Shown: positions 1-8,362, counted from the stretch's first letter. The stretch: 37,135 bases of DNA from an uncultured Bacteroidales bacterium (GCA_905234655.1 CAJOJG010000031.1:1-37135), one strand, 5' to 3'. The notes: generated by a model not told the origin, from the letters alone. Numbers and translations: made by a program.

Positions 1-1
1 C

Positions 2-475
2 GGTCCGGCGATTTACAAGCAAGAACGCATCGGACGTTTTGGCCGTCCGTTTTACATCTACAAGTTCCGCTCAATGCGTGTTGACGCCGAAAAAGAAGGT
101 CCGGCACTCTATCATCAGGACGGCGACCCTCGGCTTACCAAAGTCGGCAAGTTTTTGCGCGAACACCACTTGGACGAACTGCCACAATTATGGAACGTGG
201 TCAAAGGCGAGATGGCATTTATCGGCCCGCGTCCCGAGCGTCAATTCTACATCGACCAGATTTTGAAGGAAGACCAGCGGTACGTCTGCCTCTATCAAGT
301 CCGCCCGGGCGTAACGTCGTATGCAACGCTGCACAACGGATACACAGACACCATCGAAAAAATGCTGCGACGGTTGCGCCTCGACCTTTTTTATTTGCAG
401 CACCGCTCGCTCTTGTTCGACATGCGGATTCTCTTTATGACATTCCTCAACATCGTCTCTGGAAAAAAGTTTTAG
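2..475 (+). CDS. Bacterial sugar transferase (polyprenyl-phosphate glycosylphosphotransferase), 3' part
   Basis: The gene is cut by the left edge of the window; the reading frame is open from base 2 to the TAG at 473-475 (157 codons visible). The visible part is the conserved catalytic domain of the bacterial sugar transferase family: it opens with GPAIYKQERIG, continues with FYIYKFRSM, and has the hallmark DELPQLWNVVKGEMAFIGPRPE region (about residues 57-80 of the visible part). Family members transfer a sugar phosphate from a nucleotide sugar to undecaprenyl phosphate at the inner membrane, the first step of capsule, exopolysaccharide or O-antigen repeat synthesis. The N-terminal membrane segments would lie outside the window, so it is unclear whether this is a long WbaP/PssY-like protein or a short PglC-like one. 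A bidirectional terminator follows 15 bases after the stop. Confidence 0.93.
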   Translation, partial: GPAIYKQERIGRFGRPFYIYKFRSMRVDAEKEGPALYHQDGDPRLTKVGKFLREHHLDELPQLWNVVKGEMAFIGPRPERQFYIDQILKEDQRYVCLYQVRPGVTSYATLHNGYTDTIEKMLRRLRLDLFYLQHRSLLFDMRILFMTFLNIVSGKKF

Positions 476-490
476 ATAATCAAAGACGCA

Positions 491-527
491 AAAAAGGTCT
501 GCCGCGAATTTACGGCAGACCTTTTTT
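491..527. terminator. Bidirectional intrinsic terminator between sugar transferase and trpB
   Basis: AAAAAGGTCTGCCG (491-504) pairs perfectly with CGGCAGACCTTTTT (513-526) around an 8-base loop. The A-run on one side and T-run on the other allow it to terminate transcription from both converging genes, whose stop codons are at 475 and 546. Confidence 0.9.
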
Positions 528-545
528 GTTTGCATTCCTAAAAAC

Positions 546-1739
546 TTACTCTTCCAACTTGAAATACTTGGCGTAAGTGTTCATGTCCTTGTCGCCGCGT
601 CCCGAAACCGTCAGGACCACCGTCTCGTCCTTGCCAAAAGTCAGTTTGGGCAGCATCGCGAGGGCGTGAGCACTTTCGATGGCGGGTATGATGCCTTCGA
701 GTTTGGTGAGTTCCAACGCCGCAGCCATCGCCTCTGCGTCAGTTACCGCCAACACCTTTGCGCGTCCAACTTTTGCGAGGAAAGCATGCATCGGACCCAC
801 GCCGGGATAGTCGAGACCCGCCGAAATGCTGTATGGCTCAACGATTTGACCGTCGTCGTCCATCATCACGAGCGAGCGGCTGCCGTGCAGGATTCCTTCG
901 CGCCCGAGGTGGATTGTCGCCGCCGATTTTTCAGGGTCGGCAAGCCCAAGACCGGCGGCCTCGGCTGCGTAGAGGCGCACATTCTCGTTTTCGATGAAAT
1001 GGTAGAACGTCCCCGCCGCGTTGCTGCCGCCGCCGATGCACGCCATCAGGTGGTCGGGATAGTCGCGCCCGGTCTGTTCGAGAAGTTGACGTTTGATTTC
1101 CTCGCTGATTACGCTCTGAAAACGCGCCACCATGTCGGGGTACGGGTCGGGGCCCACCACTGAGCCTATTATATAATGCGTGTTGGCGGGGTTGCAACAC
1201 CAGTCGCGTATCGCCTCGTTGGTGGCGTCCTTCAAGGTCTTGTTGCCCGACATCACAGGCACAACCTTCGCGCCCAACATTCTCATCCTCTGCACATTGA
1301 GGAATTGACGCTTGACATCCGTCTCGCCCATATAGACTACGCACTCCATGTTCATCAAGGCGCAGACTGTCGCCGTAGCTACGCCGTGCTGACCCGCGCC
1401 TGTCTCGGCGACAATCCTCGTCTTGCCGAGGCGGCGCGCCAAGAGGATTTGACCGAGGGCGTTGTTGAGTTTGTGCGCGCCGGTGTGGCAGAGATCCTCG
1501 CGTTTGAGGAAGATTTTGGCGTTGTACTTTTCGCTCAGCCTTTTGGCGTGGTAGAGCGCGGTCGGTCGGCCGACATAGTCGTGCAAAAGTTTCTGGAAGT
1601 CAGCCTGAAAATCTGGGTTTTCCATTATTTGCAGGTAGTTGGCCTTGAGTTCGGTAACGTTCTTGCGGAGGATTTCGGGGACGTATGCGCCGCCAAACTG
1701 TCCGTAGTATCCGTTTTGGTCGATTGAATATTTGCTCAT
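546..1739 (-). CDS. trpB: Tryptophan synthase beta chain
   Basis: This 397-residue protein is a full-length TrpB, which condenses indole with L-serine to give tryptophan using pyridoxal phosphate. The PLP lysine lies in HTGAHK (Lys90), the catalytic glutamate in ETGAGQHG (Glu112), the phosphate-binding glycine loop is GGGSNA (236-241), and the C-terminal SGRGDKD motif is present. The N-terminus ([12 protein letters not shown]) is that of the classical TrpB1 type, which normally works with TrpA. No trpA or other trp gene lies nearby: the downstream gene converges and the upstream neighbour is a glycosidase. The start ATG at 1739 has no strong Shine-Dalgarno sequence, as is usual in this phylum. 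Upstream are a terminator (1773-1807), a leader ORF with two adjacent Trp codons (1880-1936) and a promoter (1961-1992), so the gene is probably controlled by attenuation in response to charged tRNA-Trp. Confidence 0.97.
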   Translation of the reverse strand: MSKYSIDQNGYYGQFGGAYVPEILRKNVTELKANYLQIMENPDFQADFQKLLHDYVGRPTALYHAKRLSEKYNAKIFLKREDLCHTGAHKLNNALGQILLARRLGKTRIVAETGAGQHGVATATVCALMNMECVVYMGETDVKRQFLNVQRMRMLGAKVVPVMSGNKTLKDATNEAIRDWCCNPANTHYIIGSVVGPDPYPDMVARFQSVISEEIKRQLLEQTGRDYPDHLMACIGGGSNAAGTFYHFIENENVRLYAAEAAGLGLADPEKSAATIHLGREGILHGSRSLVMMDDDGQIVEPYSISAGLDYPGVGPMHAFLAKVGRAKVLAVTDAEAMAAALELTKLEGIIPAIESAHALAMLPKLTFGKDETVVLTVSGRGDKDMNTYAKYFKLEE

Positions 1740-1772
1740 TTTGTATATTTTAGTTTTATTGTTGTCGGTCGC

Positions 1773-1807
1773 AAAAAAAGCCCGTCGTGAGTCCGACGGG
1801 CTTTTTT
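1773..1807 (-). terminator. Attenuator terminator in the trpB leader (3:4 stem)
   Basis: On the minus strand AAAAAAGCCCGTCG pairs perfectly with CGACGGGCTTTTTT around the loop GACTCA, followed directly by a T-run: a strong intrinsic terminator. It ends only about 33 bases before the trpB start codon. I see no consensus promoter in those 33 bases, so trpB transcripts must read through it. This makes it an attenuator rather than just the end of the upstream transcription unit. Because it is symmetric in A and T runs, the plus strand could use it too, but there is no plus-strand gene to terminate. Confidence 0.85.
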
Positions 1808-1874
1808 GTATCGTTTTGTTGTCGTTATGCTTTTCAAAGTCATTTCCCCAACATCTTTAATACGCATCAGCAGT

Positions 1875-1907
1875 GTGGCTCACAGATTAATCGTCCGTGT
1901 GCGCCAC
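1875..1907 (-). promoter_or_regulatory. Leader 1:2 stem overlapping the second Trp codon and the leader stop codon
   Basis: Minus-strand GTGGCGCAC (1899-1907), which contains the second Trp codon of the leader ORF, pairs with GTGAGCCAC (1875-1883), which contains the leader stop codon. It forms eight pairs with one mismatch around a 15-base loop. A ribosome stalled on the Trp codons would block the first strand and free the second. The freed GTGAGCC can pair, with one bulged A, with GGACTCAC (1787-1794) in the loop region of the terminator. That last pairing is short and is the least certain element of the attenuator. Confidence 0.5.
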
Positions 1908-1936
1908 CAAAATGTGTATGTCAAAAATGTCGTCAT
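1880..1936 (-). CDS. trpL: trp operon leader peptide with tandem Trp codons
   Basis: An 18-codon ORF, MTTFLTYTFWWRTRTINL, ends with TGA at 1880-1882. Its two adjacent TGG codons occupy 1904-1909. The WWRT core resembles the classical enteric trp leader peptide, in which two Trp codons are also followed by Arg-Thr. AAAGGA sits three bases before the ATG, a plausible ribosome-binding site. The ORF begins about 20 bases downstream of the predicted transcription start and lies 70 bases before the terminator that guards trpB. In ribosome-mediated attenuation, scarcity of charged tRNA-Trp stalls the ribosome at the Trp codons and prevents termination. What is seen is the ORF, codons, stem and terminator; the regulation is inferred from that architecture. 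Confidence 0.82.
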   Translation of the reverse strand: MTTFLTYTFWWRTRTINL

Positions 1937-1960
1937 GTCCTTTATGTACTTTAGCCGCCA

Positions 1961-1992
1961 CAAATTTGGGAATGATTTTCTTTCCGTGCAAA
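1961..1992 (-). promoter_or_regulatory. Bacteroidota-type promoter for the trpL-trpB transcript
   Basis: On the minus strand TTTG (1989-1992, -33 box) is followed by 20 bases and then CAAATTTG (1961-1968), matching seven of eight positions of the TAnnTTTG -7 box. The predicted start of transcription, about 1955, leaves roughly 215 bases of leader before trpB, enough for the leader ORF and terminator. Confidence 0.7.
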
Positions 1993-2050
1993 TTTTTTAT
2001 GTGGATTTCAGTGTTTTTCGTACTTATAGTGCGATTATGACTATGAAATG

Positions 2051-3316
2051 CTATTTTTTAGCCACGTAAATCTTGTATTCCCACGGTTTCATGTAGAACT
2101 TTTCACGCGGGGAGAATGTGGCCTGGGAGCCGTCGAACCAGTCTGTGAAAGTTCCGCGCAGGAGTTCGCTTTCGGCGTAGAAGTCTATCGGCTCGTCGCT
2201 GATGTTGAAGAATCCGATGACCTTGTTGCCGTCTTTCACGCGGGCGACGACGTATGCTTTCCAGTTGTTTGTGGTCATTATCTTTGAGAACGAGCCGCCG
2301 AAGTCGCCGTTCCAAAGCGCGGGGTTCTGTGTCTTGAGGTCGTTGAGCTTCGTGTAGAAGTCGGCAAGCGGATAGTCGCCCCATTCGATGTCTATTTTCT
2401 CGAAGAGAGGCTGTGTGCGCTTGAACGCCGATTCCTGGCCGCTGTATATGAGCGGAATGCCCGGCAGGATGTATGTCAGGGCTGCGAGTGTCACTGCTCC
2501 GTTCCCGAAGCGGTCATATTCCGTGCCGTTCCATGCCGACTCGTCATGGTTTGTGGTGAAGGTCATGCGGTAGTTCTCGGGCTGGAACTTGTAGAGTTCG
2601 TAGCTGCGGTTGTGGTCGAGGTCGTAGACATTCTTCTCCTTGCGGACAATCTGCTTGAGGACATTGTGGAGTTCCCATGAATATGTGGCGTCGAATGCGG
2701 CGTGGATTGTTGGATCTTCCCATTCTGCAAGCCAGAAACAATCCTTGATCTTGTCGATTTCCTGGCGTGCCTTTACCCAGAACCATGTCGGCACAAGCCC
2801 TGCCATGTCGCACCTGTAGCCGTCGACGTCAAACTCCTTGACCCAGTAGGACAGCGCGTCAATCATTGAGTCCACGGTGTCGGGGTTGTTGTAGTTAAGG
2901 TGTGCAACGTCCGTCCAGTCGTCGTTCGGGGCGAGTATATTGCCGTTTTCGTCGCGGTAGTAGCGTTCGGGGTGTTCGTATATCCAGGGGTTGTCCCATG
3001 CGGTGTGGTTAGCCACCCAGTCGAGGATTACGCGCATTCCGAGGGCGTGTGCGTCCTTCACTAAGAGCGCGAAGTCGTCCTTAGTGCCGTAGTCGGGGTT
3101 GACGGACTTGTAGTCCTTTACGCTGTACGCGCTGCCGAGCGTGCCTTTGCGGTTTTTAACGCCGATTGGGAATATCGGCATTAGCCACAGTATGTCGACG
3201 CCCATTCCTTTCAGCCTTTTGAGGTGCTGGCGGAATCCGGCGATATTGCCTTGCGGTGTGAACTGCCTTATGTTCACTTCATAAAGATTGGCACTCTTAG
3301 TCCATTCTGGTGTCAT
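2051..3316 (-). CDS. Cytoplasmic GH13 alpha-amylase family glycosidase
   Basis: A 421-residue TIM-barrel glycosidase of family GH13, acting on alpha-glucans or maltodextrins. Conserved region I is DWVANH (99-104); region II DGYRCDMAG holds the nucleophile Asp170; region III LAEWED holds the acid/base Glu198; and region IV NHDE holds the transition-state stabilising Asp258. There is no signal peptide, so it acts in the cytoplasm, and the protein ends with a short beta-sandwich C-domain (about 345-421). It follows malQ on the same strand with 180 bases of repeat sequence between. The two probably process maltodextrins or storage glycogen together. Exact specificity (amylase, maltogenic amylase, cyclomaltodextrinase) cannot be read from the motifs alone. 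Confidence 0.9.
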   Translation of the reverse strand: MTPEWTKSANLYEVNIRQFTPQGNIAGFRQHLKRLKGMGVDILWLMPIFPIGVKNRKGTLGSAYSVKDYKSVNPDYGTKDDFALLVKDAHALGMRVILDWVANHTAWDNPWIYEHPERYYRDENGNILAPNDDWTDVAHLNYNNPDTVDSMIDALSYWVKEFDVDGYRCDMAGLVPTWFWVKARQEIDKIKDCFWLAEWEDPTIHAAFDATYSWELHNVLKQIVRKEKNVYDLDHNRSYELYKFQPENYRMTFTTNHDESAWNGTEYDRFGNGAVTLAALTYILPGIPLIYSGQESAFKRTQPLFEKIDIEWGDYPLADFYTKLNDLKTQNPALWNGDFGGSFSKIMTTNNWKAYVVARVKDGNKVIGFFNISDEPIDFYAESELLRGTFTDWFDGSQATFSPREKFYMKPWEYKIYVAKK

Positions 3317-3320
3317 TTTT

Positions 3321-3497
3321 TTAATTCATAATGCATAATTCATGATGCATGCTTGCATTCGGCAGAATGTTTTGCATTATGGATTATGCGTGGTTAATAT
3401 TCTTTTGTTTGTGATGTGTATAATTCACAATTCTCAATCCCGGTCGTTCTGCCGCCGAATGGCAATTATGCATTATGAATTGTGAATTATGCATTGT
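3321..3497. repeat. Intergenic inverted-repeat element, AATTCATAATGC family
   Basis: The whole 182-base gap between malQ and the GH13 gene is a repeat element. The left arm (from 3321) is built of TTCATAATGCATAATTCAT units. The right arm (to 3497) carries the complementary units ATTATGCATTATGAATTGTG. Internally, CATTCGGCAGAATG (about 3356-3369) is matched in inverted orientation by CGTTCTGCCGCCGAATG near 3446-3462. Transcribed RNA could fold into a long imperfect hairpin. Related copies occur at 7757, 11382 and 16872. Confidence 0.7.
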
Positions 3498-3498
3498 T

Positions 3499-6204
3499 TT
3501 AGTCTTCGATGTTCCTGCTTGAGTACTCGAGCATTTCGCGGAGCGTCTTGTTGAGGTCGTCGGCGGCTAAGAGCTGTTCTGTGCTGACGTGGCAACGGTA
3601 TCTCCAGTAGTGGTTGCGCTCCGAGGGGACGTTAATGCGCTCCTCGGCGGGTTTCTTTGCGCGGAGTTGCTCGTCGAGGCCGAGTATGTCCTGGATTGGG
3701 AATATCGCCCACATTGCCGGCGAGTTGAGGTGCTGGTTGAGGACATCTTTTACAATCCATGTCTCGCAGTAATACGGGGCCTCGCCGCTCTTTGAGAGTC
3801 CATAGTTGTAGAAACGCTGTGCCCTTGCGTGGTCTTCTTCCCACCATCCTCTCAGTGGCAGGGTGTCGTGGGAACTTGTCGTTGCGACCGAGAGGTACGG
3901 GTAGCCCGCCGGTCTGCCAAACTCCACTGACGGCTCTTTCGGCATACGCTGGATTTCAAGGCTGAGGATGTTGAGCTTGTGCATTACGTCAGGCACACAC
4001 GCCGGAATCATGCCGAGGTCTTCGCCGCACACGAGCATTGAGGTCGCGTTTGTAAGTCCGGGCAACTTGACCTCCGCCTGGTTTTTCCAAAGGTTGTCGT
4101 TGCGGTGGTAGAAGTAGTCGTTGTAGAGGTCGCCGATGACCTGCTTTGCGTGCTGGTCAAGTTCCTTGTAGGAGTTTGTCTTGAAGAGCGAGTGGCGCGG
4201 ATGGTATGCGTTGGGATTGGTCTTGTCCTTGAAGAACAGAACCTCTGACACTAAGTACAACAGGCTGTGCTTAATCTGCTGCATACGGAGCATTTCTTGT
4301 GGCGACGGCATTCCGAGTTTCTTATAATACTCCTCGATTTTAGCCTGTGTGTCGAACTCCGGCTTTAGCGTGTATACGCCTTCTGCGCCCTCAATTTCGT
4401 TGAGGTACGTGTGCTTGACATATCCTGTGTAGTCCTGGAACATCTCACGGACAATGTGTTCGCGGATATAGGGCTTGCAGAACCTGTCCTCGTCAAAGTG
4501 GAGCCCACGGTTCTCGAACTCCTCTTTCGCGATTGGGATTGCGGGGTCGAACACGCCCATCAGTCCGCGCGACTGAGTGCTCGGTATCGACCAAATCCTG
4601 AAGAAACCGAGTATGTGGTCGAGACGGTATGCGTCGAAATATTCGCTCATTTTCGTGAGCCGTGCTTTCCACCAGGCGTAGCCGTCCTTGGCCATCTCGT
4701 CCCAGTTGTACGTCGGGAAGCCCCAGTTCTGACCGTCGTCGGAGAAGTCGTCCGGCGGCGCGCCTGCCTGGCAGTCGAGGTTGTAGAGTCGTGGATTGAC
4801 CCAGGCATCGACGCTGTGGCGGGCGATTCCGATGGGGATGTCGCCTTTAAGTATGATGCCGTTTTTACGGGCGTAGTCCGAGACTTTCTTGAGCTGGAGG
4901 TGGAGGTGGTATTGGATGAAGAAGTGGATTGCCACGTCGTCGAATGCTGTGTTTGACTCGTCGCAAAGGCTGTCCACTTTTTCCTGCGAGAACACCGAAA
5001 ACTGTCCCCAACGGTCGTAGTCGGGCGTGTTGTAGAGGTCGCGGAGGTAGCTGAACACTGCGTATGGCTTGAGCCAGTGCTGGTTCTTTGCGTAGAACTC
5101 CTTGTATGCGCCCTCGGCGAGGAACTTGCGGTGGTTCTCGTCGTATATCGCCTTGTAGAAGCGCGATTTTGCGCGCATTACTTCCTCATAGTCAATCTTT
5201 TCGAGGTCGTTCAGCTTGCTCTTTATGTCCTGGAGGATTTCGCGTGTCTCCTCGCTTTCTATCTCCGCCATCTCGTCGATGCGCAGGTAGAGCGGGTGGA
5301 GCGCGAAGACGGACACACATTTATAAGGATACGAGTCCTTGTATGTGTGGGTAAGCACGGTGTCGTTGACTGGCAAAAGCTGTATCATCCTGAGGCCAAC
5401 TGACTTTGCCCAGTCGATGAGCGGTATCAGGTCTGAGAACTCGCCGACGCCAAAGCCGTCCTTGCTGCGGAGCGAGAATACGGGAATCGCCACGCCTGCG
5501 CCCTTCCATGGCAAGCGTGGAAACTTAAATTCCTCGTCGTTAAGGATATAGAAGTCCTTGTCCTCCTCTGCCTTGAAATACCGCGTGACATACTCTTCGA
5601 GGTAGATTTTGTTGGTTTTCTTGTCACAGACGCAGTATTTGTATTCGGCGTACTGCTTGGGTTTCGGGATGAGACATTCGCCTTTCCATCTTGGGAAATC
5701 CTCGTCGGAAAGCTTTATGATGATGTCGTTTTCGGGCAGCGAGCCGAAGAATTTTGCGGCGACGCAACGGTCCGGCGGTACTCGTGTGAGCGGTACTGAC
5801 AGCCTCATTGTGCACATGTCGTCCTCGCGTCTGTCCGCGCTGACGAAGGGCGTCCGCTTCTCGCGGTGGAAGATTACATCCTTGAATGCCGATGAGTAGT
5901 TCATCACGTTGGTGGCGGAGATGTTTGGTTTCCAAAAGTCACGGACAAGTATGTTTTCCGACTGGAGCGCTGGCAGGCGGAATGTCCTGTCGCCATACTC
6001 GTACAATGTCTGTGCGACATTGTTGTCTTTCATCAGGTACTTGTAGGTGAAACTCTTGTCGGCAAGGCTTTCGCCGTCGACCGTCAGTTCCCAGTCACCA
6101 TTCTGTTTAGGTGTCATCGGTACTATTCCCTGTCCGGGAATGCTGTCTATCATAAGCTGCTGTCCATAGCAGGTCAGATAGTTGATTCTGAATGTAATTC
6201 TCAT
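3499..6204 (-). CDS. malQ: 4-alpha-glucanotransferase (GH77) with two N-terminal CBM20 starch-binding modules
   Basis: A 901-residue amylomaltase of the DPE2-like subgroup, which transfers glucosyl or dextrinyl units between maltooligosaccharides or onto glycogen. Two CBM20-like beta modules lead (about 1-95 and 132-215). The GH77 barrel follows from about 232 (WKGAGVAIPVFSLRSKDGFG). The nucleophile is Asp529 in AYRLDHILG, the acid/base is Glu728 in CGEDLG, and Asp780 lies in SSHDTLPLRGWW. The long insertion between the barrel halves is typical of this subgroup and explains the size compared with about 500-700 residues for plain MalQ. It has no signal peptide and is cytoplasmic. The GH13 gene follows downstream on the same strand, probably in one operon. 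The ATG at 6204 is followed directly by a good CBM20 start, so I keep it. Confidence 0.95.
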   Translation of the reverse strand: MRITFRINYLTCYGQQLMIDSIPGQGIVPMTPKQNGDWELTVDGESLADKSFTYKYLMKDNNVAQTLYEYGDRTFRLPALQSENILVRDFWKPNISATNVMNYSSAFKDVIFHREKRTPFVSADRREDDMCTMRLSVPLTRVPPDRCVAAKFFGSLPENDIIIKLSDEDFPRWKGECLIPKPKQYAEYKYCVCDKKTNKIYLEEYVTRYFKAEEDKDFYILNDEEFKFPRLPWKGAGVAIPVFSLRSKDGFGVGEFSDLIPLIDWAKSVGLRMIQLLPVNDTVLTHTYKDSYPYKCVSVFALHPLYLRIDEMAEIESEETREILQDIKSKLNDLEKIDYEEVMRAKSRFYKAIYDENHRKFLAEGAYKEFYAKNQHWLKPYAVFSYLRDLYNTPDYDRWGQFSVFSQEKVDSLCDESNTAFDDVAIHFFIQYHLHLQLKKVSDYARKNGIILKGDIPIGIARHSVDAWVNPRLYNLDCQAGAPPDDFSDDGQNWGFPTYNWDEMAKDGYAWWKARLTKMSEYFDAYRLDHILGFFRIWSIPSTQSRGLMGVFDPAIPIAKEEFENRGLHFDEDRFCKPYIREHIVREMFQDYTGYVKHTYLNEIEGAEGVYTLKPEFDTQAKIEEYYKKLGMPSPQEMLRMQQIKHSLLYLVSEVLFFKDKTNPNAYHPRHSLFKTNSYKELDQHAKQVIGDLYNDYFYHRNDNLWKNQAEVKLPGLTNATSMLVCGEDLGMIPACVPDVMHKLNILSLEIQRMPKEPSVEFGRPAGYPYLSVATTSSHDTLPLRGWWEEDHARAQRFYNYGLSKSGEAPYYCETWIVKDVLNQHLNSPAMWAIFPIQDILGLDEQLRAKKPAEERINVPSERNHYWRYRCHVSTEQLLAADDLNKTLREMLEYSSRNIED

Positions 6205-6381
6205 TATTTAGTTGTATATATATTCGCACGGGCTGTTGTATCGCAGCGTCCGTATTATGTCCGTGTTTTGCGTGCTAAAATTGCAAATTTTTTTTCAAAT
6301 TCAGTACATGTTTTTTGAAAATTTTTAAAACTTAATATTGGCGATTGTTTAACATTGTGATTAAGTGACAGTTATAAAAAT

Positions 6382-6413
6382 TTTCTTCAAAAAAATTTTT
6401 TTCTTTAATTTTG
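6382..6413 (+). promoter_or_regulatory. Promoter for the barrel protein gene
   Basis: TAATTTTG at 6406-6413 is a perfect TAnnTTTG -7 box. TTTC at 6382-6385, 20 bases upstream, is a three-of-four -33 box. Transcription would begin near 6420, 70 bases before the ATG at 6491. The A/T-tract-rich region 6280-6400 probably also holds the divergent malQ promoter, for which I find no convincing match. Confidence 0.55.
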
Positions 6414-6490
6414 TTGTAACTTTTGTGGGCGGAGTCCGTCATATTGTCAAAAAAACAAAAGGACAACAAACACATAAATTGCATAAAGCC

Positions 6491-7753
6491 ATGAAAAAGA
6501 TACTATTGACATTTATTGCGCTGACGCTCGGCATCGTGTCCGCATCGGCGCAGATAGAAAAGCAAATCGAGGCCATAAAGGGCGAAGTCGCCACATACCG
6601 CAGCGAAATCGCCCGGATTGTCAACACAATCCCTGCCACCCAAAGTGCACGCGAGCGCGAGCAGATAGTCGACGACCTTGAGCGGCGGTTCGACGACCTT
6701 GAGGAGTTCATCAACAGGAAGATGGACGGCATCTCGGCGACGTCGGCAGTCACGAGGATGGTCAAGCAGGACGGCTTCGACATGTTCACCTCGCCGACAA
6801 AGGCATTGATAAAGTTTGACGATTTTGCGTTCTCGTCCTCGCCGGTCAACTACGAATATTATGACGGAGACATCGAGATAAAGACCACGCCAACCCGTCA
6901 GGCAGTCCACACGCAGGATTTCTCTTTCGAATCCACGCCAACCCGCTCGTCGTTCCGCACCCACGCCGCCACGGAAGCCGACACTCTCAAAGTCCGCGAA
7001 GGCAACCGCGCCAAGGTTTCGATCGTAGTCACCGACAATGGTTTCGACGACTCGACGACCGTCGTCACCTACAAGGGCGGCGAGCATTTCGAGTACAAGT
7101 CCCACAACTCCCGCCACAACAATCACCGACATGACGATTCGTCTGAGGAGTACGCATATATCGGCATTAACAATTTCATCAATGCCGACGGCGAGCTTGA
7201 CCAGCCGGGCGGTTTCATGGAAGTGCGCGGCGGACGCAGCATCGAAATCGGCGTCGGAACCACGATACACACCTGGGACTTGGCAAAATTCTTGTCCTTG
7301 AATTTGGGCATCGACTACCGGCTCAACCATTATTCATTCGAACAGACCTTCAACATCGTGAAATCCAACGGAGTAGTGACCGCCGACTATGACAATGTCC
7401 CTGCGAAAAACTTTAAGCGTCATAATCTCCGCCTCCAGTATCTCTCGATACCGCTCATGACGGAATGGCGCATTGGAGGCGGCGACGACCCGATAGTAAT
7501 CCGCGCCGGAATCGAAGGTTCGCTCAGGATTGGAGCGCGCGAAAAGCAGGTCTATAAAGTGGACGGCGACCGCAAAGTCAACCGCATCCGCAGCGATTTT
7601 GAGACAAACCTGCTGCGTTACAGCGCGACATTCGGCATCGGTTTCAATAGGTACGAAATCTACTGCCACTACTCGCCGGTGGAACTTTTCAAACACAACC
7701 ACGGCCCGGAACTCTACCCGATTTCGATTGGATTTAGGTTCCTGGTGGACTGA
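6491..7753 (+). CDS. Exported coiled-coil protein with C-terminal outer-membrane beta-barrel
   Basis: I start at the ATG at 6491 (420 residues) because it opens a clear signal peptide (MKKILLTFIALTLGIVSASAQ, cut near 20); the frame is open further upstream but that segment is not signal-like. Residues 22-80 are a charged, probably coiled-coil helix. Residues 100-160 carry imperfect repeats of the form (S/T)PT(K/R)...DFxFxSxP. A His/Asn-rich stretch lies at 206-214. From about 222 alternating aromatic strands form a beta-barrel-like domain ending in FRFLVD, consistent with outer-membrane insertion. I do not recognise a specific family beyond outer-membrane beta-barrel. It sits 105 bases upstream of an ECF sigma factor and its probable anti-sigma factor, so it may be their sensor, a target, or simply a neighbour. 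Confidence 0.8.
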   Translation: MKKILLTFIALTLGIVSASAQIEKQIEAIKGEVATYRSEIARIVNTIPATQSAREREQIVDDLERRFDDLEEFINRKMDGISATSAVTRMVKQDGFDMFTSPTKALIKFDDFAFSSSPVNYEYYDGDIEIKTTPTRQAVHTQDFSFESTPTRSSFRTHAATEADTLKVREGNRAKVSIVVTDNGFDDSTTVVTYKGGEHFEYKSHNSRHNNHRHDDSSEEYAYIGINNFINADGELDQPGGFMEVRGGRSIEIGVGTTIHTWDLAKFLSLNLGIDYRLNHYSFEQTFNIVKSNGVVTADYDNVPAKNFKRHNLRLQYLSIPLMTEWRIGGGDDPIVIRAGIEGSLRIGAREKQVYKVDGDRKVNRIRSDFETNLLRYSATFGIGFNRYEIYCHYSPVELFKHNHGPELYPISIGFRFLVD

Positions 7754-7756
7754 AAT

Positions 7757-7842
7757 CAATTCATAATTCATAATTCATAATTCATAATTGGGCATCCGCC
7801 GGACGGCAATTATGAATTATGCATTATGAATTATGCATTAAA
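7757..7842. repeat. Intergenic inverted-repeat element, AATTCATAATT family
   Basis: Three AATTCATAATT-type units on the left and AATTATGAATTATGCATT units on the right flank the small palindromic centre CCGCCGG, so the element can fold into one long A+T-rich hairpin with a G+C tip. It fills most of the gap between the barrel gene and the sigma factor. Confidence 0.75.
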
Positions 7843-7858
7843 AAGGCATTAAAAAGAA

Positions 7859-8362
7859 ATGACAACAGCAGAATATAACGAATGTGTCACACTTTATGCC
7901 GACGGCGTCTACAGGTTTGTGTTGAAGAACCTGCGGGACACCGACGACAGTAAGGATATTGTGCAGGAGGCATTTGCGCGGCTGTGGGAGCGTCGTAAGG
8001 ATGTAGATGGCAGTAAGGCAAAGTCATACATCTTTACGGCGGCTTACCATCTTATAGTCGACAAGTCGCGTAAAATCCACGAAACGCCGCTCATGGAGAG
8101 CCACGATGCTTTCCAGACGGTCTTCAGGCAATATTCCGACACGAAGGAAGTCCTCGAGGCCGCCGTCGCAAAGTTGCCCACAGACCAGCGCAGCGTGATC
8201 ATGCTCCGTGACTATGAGGGCTACTCCTACGACGAGATAGCGGAGATAACAGGCATGACACTCAGCCAAGTTAAAGTATACATATTCAGAGGGCGCACGT
8301 TCCTGCGCCGACAGCTCGAGAACCAGGGCATTTATTCAGCAAACATGGAGGACGCGGTATGA
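7859..8362 (+). CDS. ECF-type RNA polymerase sigma factor
   Basis: A 167-residue sigma-70 family factor with only regions 2 and 4. Region 2 (about 8-74) includes the core-binding and -10 recognition helices (DSKDIVQEAFARLWERR, then SYIFTAAYHLIVDKSRK). Region 4 (about 100-152) has the helix-turn-helix YSYDEIAEITGMTLSQVKVYIFRGR preceded by LPTDQRSVIMLRDYEG. Such factors redirect RNA polymerase to a small regulon in response to an envelope signal released by an anti-sigma factor. Its stop codon overlaps the start of the next gene (ATGA), implying translational coupling to a membrane protein that probably holds it inactive. No SusC/FecR-type genes adjoin it, unlike many sigma factors of this phylum. 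Confidence 0.93.
   Translation: MTTAEYNECVTLYADGVYRFVLKNLRDTDDSKDIVQEAFARLWERRKDVDGSKAKSYIFTAAYHLIVDKSRKIHETPLMESHDAFQTVFRQYSDTKEVLEAAVAKLPTDQRSVIMLRDYEGYSYDEIAEITGMTLSQVKVYIFRGRTFLRRQLENQGIYSANMEDAV

Noticed and set aside
1806..2069. Plus-strand open frame of 87 codons opposite the trp leader
   Set aside because: It has no family resemblance and lies over the promoter, leader ORF and terminator on the minus strand, which explain the region better.
4411..4956. Long plus-strand open frame inside malQ
   Set aside because: Antisense shadow of a G+C-rich gene; its sequence is repetitive in V/E/F and has no coding features.
6245..6300. malQ promoter on the minus strand
   Set aside because: Only AAAATTTG-type partial matches in a homopolymer-rich region; no box pair at acceptable spacing.
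6365..6490. Upstream extension of the barrel protein
   Set aside because: The extra 42 codons overlap the promoter and place the signal peptide internally.
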